Positions 5,742-9,305 of a DNA stretch of 9,305 nt are shown here, piece after piece (within the stretch, counting starts at the first letter, position 1; the number at the start of each line of letters is the position of its first letter). Under the pieces are notes generated by a model. It did not search any database, was not told the origin of the DNA, and saw only the letters and a program-made list of their open reading frames with translations. The DNA comes from Deltaproteobacteria bacterium RIFCSPHIGHO2_12_FULL_43_9 (GTDB lineage Bacteria; Bdellovibrionota; O2-12-FULL-43-9). A program made the position numbers and the translations under genes. The stretch is taken from the NCBI GenBank assembly GCA_001798265.1, contig MGRR01000056.1, positions 1 through 9,305 of the forward strand, in the 5' to 3' direction.

Positions 5742-5837
5742 TCAAGGTGTTAGCGTTGGTAGGGCTTTTCTCGCAAGGCATATGAGGCTAACCCCAAAAG
5801 GGACCTGACCCCTTTTTATGATCGATGCTTCTGACAT
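5742..5837. repeat. Diverged direct repeat, copy B (3' end of the methyltransferase gene)
   Basis: Partner of 3201-3286 in the same orientation. Here the sequence is functional coding DNA: it ends the methyltransferase with MSEASIIKRGQVPFGVSL and the residues after it, up to its TGA. The two copies enclose the Fic and second ATPase genes and nothing else. Confidence 0.7.
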
Positions 5838-6500
5838 GAGAATGTGTTTGAATGTGCTGTTGATTAGTGATGGTGGGAGATCATTGTAGGAGCGCTTTTG
5901 AGCAGTTGGAACAATGAGACGTTTAAGTCTATCAAACATTAAAAAGCATGCTTTTATCGGAAAGAGGAACATGTTGTAATAACCGCAATAGACAATTTCG
6001 AATCTGCCGTCAAAGAGGTTTGATAGGGATTTTTTTGTGTATCTTCTGTGATGGTCGAGGACCTCATCCATCTGTGTCCAGAAGAATTTGTGTGCCGGGA
6101 CTGTAATAAGCACATAGCCATTATCTGTCAGATGCTCATAAAACCATTCTACTGCTCCTTTATCATCCGGTATGTGTTCCAGGACATCCGCAAGAAGCAT
6201 AAAGTTAAATTTCATTGAGAGTGGGTTTGGTGATTTCCAGTTAACGGTCTGAACAGAGTCTCCCCAGCGCTTTTTTACACTCTGGATTGCTTCGTCGTTA
6301 AGCTCCAGACCTGTGACATCGCCATACTTTCTCAGCATCGATATATTGGCGCCAAATCCACATCCGACATCAGCAATATTTAGCTTTTTGGACAAATCGA
6401 CATGCTTCTCTATTACGGTTTCAATTATTTTCTCCCTGCCGAGCCACCACCAATGGCTGTTTTGAACCTGTTTTACCAAATCGTATTCGTTTATTCTCAT
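5742..6500 (-). CDS. Class I SAM-dependent methyltransferase of a glycoconjugate cluster
   Basis: The 252-residue enzyme has a Rossmann-type SAM-binding fold. NSHWWWLGREKII (14-26) is the family's typical N-terminus. Motif I is IADVGCGFGANI (42-53), the acidic ribose-binding position is in TGLELND (63-69), and LLADVLEHIPDD (102-113) is the post-II region. HHRRYTKKSL (150-159) and the end PFGVSLICLARK (234-245) are also usual in envelope-polysaccharide-linked members of the Methyltransf_11/23 type. The acceptor is unknown; a sugar or polyprenol-linked glycan fits the neighbourhood. The ATG overlaps the upstream membrane-protein stop by 4 nt (ATGA), indicating translational coupling as the last gene of the operon. 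Its 3' end is the intact copy of a repeat found in decayed form after fic. Confidence 0.88.
   Translation of the reverse strand: MRINEYDLVKQVQNSHWWWLGREKIIETVIEKHVDLSKKLNIADVGCGFGANISMLRKYGDVTGLELNDEAIQSVKKRWGDSVQTVNWKSPNPLSMKFNFMLLADVLEHIPDDKGAVEWFYEHLTDNGYVLITVPAHKFFWTQMDEVLDHHRRYTKKSLSNLFDGRFEIVYCGYYNMFLFPIKACFLMFDRLKRLIVPTAQKRSYNDLPPSLINSTFKHILMSEASIIKRGQVPFGVSLICLARKALPTLTP
5796..5817 (+). terminator. Hairpin with T-run, possible terminator of the second ATPase inside the methyltransferase 3' end
   Basis: AAAAGGG and CCCTTTT form a 7-bp stem with a 7-nt loop ending in five T, 87 nt past the ATPase stop codon on the plus strand. The same DNA encodes KRGQVPFG of the convergent methyltransferase, so codon constraint alone could explain part of the symmetry. 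The repeat copy at 3245-3265 has the same stem. Confidence 0.35.
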
Positions 6501-8590
6501 GATTTAGCTCGTGTAAGCTTTAAACTAAAAACAAAAATTAATGCTAACGCGAAGATTATTCCCGAGGCAACAAGGTACCATGGGTATGGAAGGTGCCTGA
6601 TATCAACATGATGATCACCGCGGTTTACATTGAGAGAGATTAATCCACTCTCAAGATTAATAATGGGTCTCTTTTTTCCATCAATGGTTGCGTTATAACC
6701 ATATTTATTGAGAATAGTGATCACAAGAGTAGACTGAGATGAAATATTGGGCAAATTTACATCTATATGGTTTCCAGAAAATTTGTAATCATTAAGAAAG
6801 ATACGATTTTCTCCATTTTTATCTAATAAATAGATTGGTGTTGGTCTGTCTGGGTTTTCGAAGAGTGAGTGATTTTGTTCTGTGGAGAGTTTGATCCATC
6901 CTTTACTATCTAATTCCGGATCGTGTTCACCCCAGATTACTAGATAGCGTATACCAAGTTTTGTTAATTCGTTCGTTTGCCATGGTCGAGCGAAGTAGTA
7001 GCCGTAAGGAACCTGGTCGACAAAGACCAGCTTTTTGTTTTCGAGATACTTTCCAAACTTTTTGTCTATGGCAATCCCTCTGGCATCACTTCCAAGTATT
7101 CCATCCTGCGCGACCCTGAGGTCATGCCCCTTGTGGGTATGAATCTCTGTTGCAATTCTATTTCCCTTCTCCATGAATGCAGTGAGTCCATAGGGTGTAA
7201 ATTTGGCGGCGGCTAAGTCCGTTGAATATTGTGTGCCACCACAAGAACCTATGTTTAGGCCGAGGATTCTTACAATAATCGGGATTGGTACTAGGAGGAG
7301 GGATAAAAGGATTAGTAGAAAACCTGTCTTTTTAGCTTGCTGAAAAAATAAAAATATTGAACCTAATATAATTAATATTATAGCAAGGCTATGCAACGGG
7401 TTTAAATCACTGCTTTCAGGAATTAATTTTAATAACAGTAGTGACGCTATGGAGAGTATTATAACGGGTATGGATATTATAGATGGAATCTTCCCGAACC
7501 TCGCGTAGGCGATAAAATATCCGACATAAACAAAACAGAATGGCATCGAGAACCAGAGTACTCTTAATATATCAACATTTTTTACAAGAGGGATAAAGAA
7601 TCTAAGGTCGGTATTTACGTAGAGAAGGAGTGCTATAAATGTGGGGATTATACCACAGAATAAGAGGCTTATCTGTTTCCATGCCCTTTTCTTCTTTATC
7701 AGGAGCGCTCCTGAAATAACAAGAAGGATAACAGGTATTGAAATATAGGTTATGGCCTGCAGCTGTGCGCCATAGTTATAAGGCAACCATTCCCCTGGTG
7801 GGATTGCTATACCTAAAAAGAGTTCTCTAAGAGATGTAAGGATACCGGAGTAAACCCCCTCATCAACCCGAGCGCTTGTTAAATAATTTCTTATAAAATC
7901 AAACGTTTGAGGAAAGGAGAAACTTAGTGTGGCAACAAGGGCGACAATTGGCGCGATAAATATTTTATCAAATCGGAAATTATTTCTGCAAAATGCGAAT
8001 ACTATGAAAAAGGGGATCATAAAAATGATCAGGTTTATACTGACGCTAAGAACCATGATGCAGAATAGGATAGAGAGTAGAATGAAATCCCGGGCAAGTT
8101 TTGTTTTAATCAGACGATTTATCAGACAGATGCCTAGTAAGAACATTGGTGTCGCCATCTGATATTGATGCACCGGGTACCAGAATGAGACCGGGTTAAA
8201 GAGTGTAAGCATGGCGCAGACAAGAGATGGAAAGGTTGATAAATAGATCCTCATAAAGAAAAAGGCTGCTAGTATCGTCAGAATGCCGATAATGAATCTG
8301 TTGATTGTCATCCCTGTTGGGCCGTCAAAGAAATAATATGTAGTAGCCTGAATAGCGAATGGATAGGTAAGCGCGTCACCTAAAATAGGGGCGCCGAAAT
8401 TGTTGAAGTAATTAATTGTTGGGATCTCTCCATCTGTAATTGCTTGTCTTGCAACATAATTGTAGGGGAATGCGTGGTTTGCATCATCGTGAGAATCAAA
8501 AGAATAGCAGCTTGGATATATAAATACTTTTGTAAGTATGAGGAATCCGGCTGTTACGGCTAGAAGGGCTAGGGCAACCTTTCCAAACAT
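6497..8590 (-). CDS. Large polytopic membrane protein, YfhO/GT-C glycosyltransferase-like
   Basis: The 697-residue protein has a first membrane helix at about 5-24, then an external loop with SFDSHDDANHAFPYN (30-44) and DGEIPTINYFNNFGAP (53-68). About ten further hydrophobic segments run to residue 445, followed by a soluble domain (about 450-665) and a final helix (about 670-690). The acidic first loop with the DGE/FGAP pattern resembles GT-C and YfhO-like proteins, where such Asp residues serve lipid-phosphate-sugar transfer. The YGYNATIDGKKRPI stretch (630-643) and the segment before the last helix match the YfhO-type C-terminus. The likely role is transfer of a sugar from a polyprenyl-phosphate donor on the outer face of the inner membrane; donor and acceptor are unknown. 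It overlaps the upstream gene by 1 nt (TAATG) and the methyltransferase by 4 nt. Confidence 0.78.
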   Translation of the reverse strand: MFGKVALALLAVTAGFLILTKVFIYPSCYSFDSHDDANHAFPYNYVARQAITDGEIPTINYFNNFGAPILGDALTYPFAIQATTYYFFDGPTGMTINRFIIGILTILAAFFFMRIYLSTFPSLVCAMLTLFNPVSFWYPVHQYQMATPMFLLGICLINRLIKTKLARDFILLSILFCIMVLSVSINLIIFMIPFFIVFAFCRNNFRFDKIFIAPIVALVATLSFSFPQTFDFIRNYLTSARVDEGVYSGILTSLRELFLGIAIPPGEWLPYNYGAQLQAITYISIPVILLVISGALLIKKKRAWKQISLLFCGIIPTFIALLLYVNTDLRFFIPLVKNVDILRVLWFSMPFCFVYVGYFIAYARFGKIPSIISIPVIILSIASLLLLKLIPESSDLNPLHSLAIILIILGSIFLFFQQAKKTGFLLILLSLLLVPIPIIVRILGLNIGSCGGTQYSTDLAAAKFTPYGLTAFMEKGNRIATEIHTHKGHDLRVAQDGILGSDARGIAIDKKFGKYLENKKLVFVDQVPYGYYFARPWQTNELTKLGIRYLVIWGEHDPELDSKGWIKLSTEQNHSLFENPDRPTPIYLLDKNGENRIFLNDYKFSGNHIDVNLPNISSQSTLVITILNKYGYNATIDGKKRPIINLESGLISLNVNRGDHHVDIRHLPYPWYLVASGIIFALALIFVFSLKLTRAKS

Positions 8591-9090
8591 TATTGTCTCG
8601 ATTTCCAGTATTGTGTGATCTTCTCTTTTGCTTCTTCCAGGGTTGTACCCATCTCTCTTTCAACATACTGGGCTGGTTCACCCTGATCCGGAACAGCATA
8701 AATCTTTCCATTTAGACTATAGATATTGAAACCGAGAAAATGCTGTTCAATTGGGACTAGTTTCGGTTCAATGTCCTCTGTGCCGGCGTCAACCATTCGC
8801 CGAGATTCCTGGAGGGAATAGGCGTGGAATATTCCCCATTTCTTCATCTTTTTTGTCCGCTTTGGATGCACAAATGGTGCACCCTGTGGTACAGCGTACA
8901 TGTTCTCTCTGAGGCCAAGGAGGTTATACCCTTTATACCCCTCTTCAACCATTACGAGGTTTCCTGTGGCCTGAGAAAAGTGGAGAAATTTAAAATCGAC
9001 CTTCCCCGATATATGCAAAAAGAGAATGACGATCAGTGATGTCCAGAGGATTAGAAATATTGTTGTGTTTATTTTATCACTTTTGCGCAT
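8590..9090 (-). CDS. Single-TM protein with a duplicated GYxGYN...YAVPQG motif, function unknown
   Basis: This 166-residue protein has a short charged N-terminus, one membrane helix (about 10-28) and a soluble domain that is probably periplasmic. The soluble part contains two copies of a 25-residue motif: EEGYKGYNLLGLRENMYAVP (49-68) and EQHFLGFNIYSLNGKIYAVP (115-134), each followed by an acidic or proline-rich turn. Similar short motifs occur in proteins of polysaccharide gene clusters, from memory, but I know of no assigned function. Its ATG lies 14 nt inside the end of the upstream membrane-protein gene and its stop overlaps the next ATG by 1 nt, so it belongs firmly to the operon. It may be an accessory or scaffold for the two flanking YfhO/GT-C-like proteins. 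Confidence 0.78.
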   Translation of the reverse strand: MRKSDKINTTIFLILWTSLIVILFLHISGKVDFKFLHFSQATGNLVMVEEGYKGYNLLGLRENMYAVPQGAPFVHPKRTKKMKKWGIFHAYSLQESRRMVDAGTEDIEPKLVPIEQHFLGFNIYSLNGKIYAVPDQGEPAQYVEREMGTTLEEAKEKITQYWKSRQ

Positions 9091-9305
9091 ATTTGTTCCG
9101 CAAGTTTAGAAATATGGTGGCTGAAAGGATAGCAATTGATAATAAAAAAGCAAAGATTAGATGTATGGGTTTAAGGCTACGGTATACAAATAAAACGGAT
9201 CTATTATTGGGATTTATTGGGATCTGCATCATGCCGAGCTCGGACATAGAGGGCCTTGTCTCCCTACCATCTATAAAAGCTCTCCATGGGTCCGAGGGAA
9301 AAAAT
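9077..9305 (-). CDS. C-terminus of a second YfhO/GT-C-like membrane protein (5' part outside the window)
   Basis: Seventy-five C-terminal residues are visible and the frame is open to the right edge. DPWRAFIDGRETRPSMSELG, then a short beta-like stretch ending VLFVYRSL, precedes a terminal helix (about 46-66) and a basic tail. This W-x-A-x-IDGR pattern followed by a tyrosine-containing strand and last TM helix is the YfhO-type C-terminus, as in the downstream 697-residue protein (IDGKKRPI). It is probably a large polytopic protein of the same class, and the operon may carry two such enzymes. The stop codon overlaps the next gene by 14 nt. Confidence 0.68.
   Translation of the reverse strand, partial: FFPSDPWRAFIDGRETRPSMSELGMMQIPINPNNRSVLFVYRSLKPIHLIFAFLLSIAILSATIFLNLRNKYAQK

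Noticed and set aside
8496..8711. 71-codon minus-strand frame across the junction of the two membrane-protein genes
   Set aside because: It overlaps both real genes in another frame; the TAATG junction and the protein features of the real genes explain this DNA.

Overview
The window is bacterial DNA, moderately AT-rich, with ATG and TTG starts, GGAG-type ribosome binding sites and sigma70-like promoters. The gene content suggests an uncultured environmental Gram-negative lineage: an exported subtilase with NGIDDD/NGYTDD loops, multi-membrane YfhO/GT-C-like proteins next to a SAM methyltransferase, and AAA/DUF4143 ATPases. Nothing in the window fixes the taxon. No tRNA, rRNA, CRISPR array, integrase or transposase gene is visible.

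Layout. (a) 1-1653, minus strand: a small exported Cys-rich protein of unknown function, followed by a subtilisin-family (S8) protease whose C-terminus, including the catalytic Ser, lies beyond the left edge. (b) 1654-1899: a non-coding spacer with a two-unit, 30-bp imperfect tandem repeat. (c) 1900-3063, minus: an AAA/DUF4143 ATPase. (d) 3064-3286: a non-coding spacer with a strong hairpin and a degenerate copy of the 3' end of a methyltransferase gene. (e) 3287-5709: a divergent pair, a winged-helix Fic protein (minus) and a second, different AAA/DUF4143 ATPase (plus). Their 215-bp intergenic region carries a perfect 59-nt palindrome over the fic promoter and a separate TATAGCTTT inverted repeat over the ATPase promoter. 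(f) 5742-9305, minus: a tightly overlapping operon running from the C-terminus of a YfhO/GT-C-like membrane protein to a one-TM protein with a duplicated motif, a complete 697-residue polytopic membrane protein, and a SAM methyltransferase. Gene junctions overlap by 14, 1 and 4 nt.

How the parts relate. The right-hand operon looks like a cell-envelope glycoconjugate or polyprenol-linked sugar module. The left-hand pair looks like an exported proteolysis unit. Between them sits an accessory block. The Fic/ATPase pair is bracketed by two diverged direct copies of about 90 bp: one is the real 3' end of the methyltransferase gene (5742-5837), the other is its decayed likeness immediately after the fic stop codon (3201-3286). 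This suggests that the Fic/ATPase cassette arrived by, or was later framed by, duplication at the methyltransferase 3' end. The most interesting candidate here is this cassette: a Fic protein with Gln at the catalytic His position, its own DNA-binding domain, a very large palindrome at its promoter, and a divergent ATPase with its own operator-like sites. Calling it a functional system is inference.
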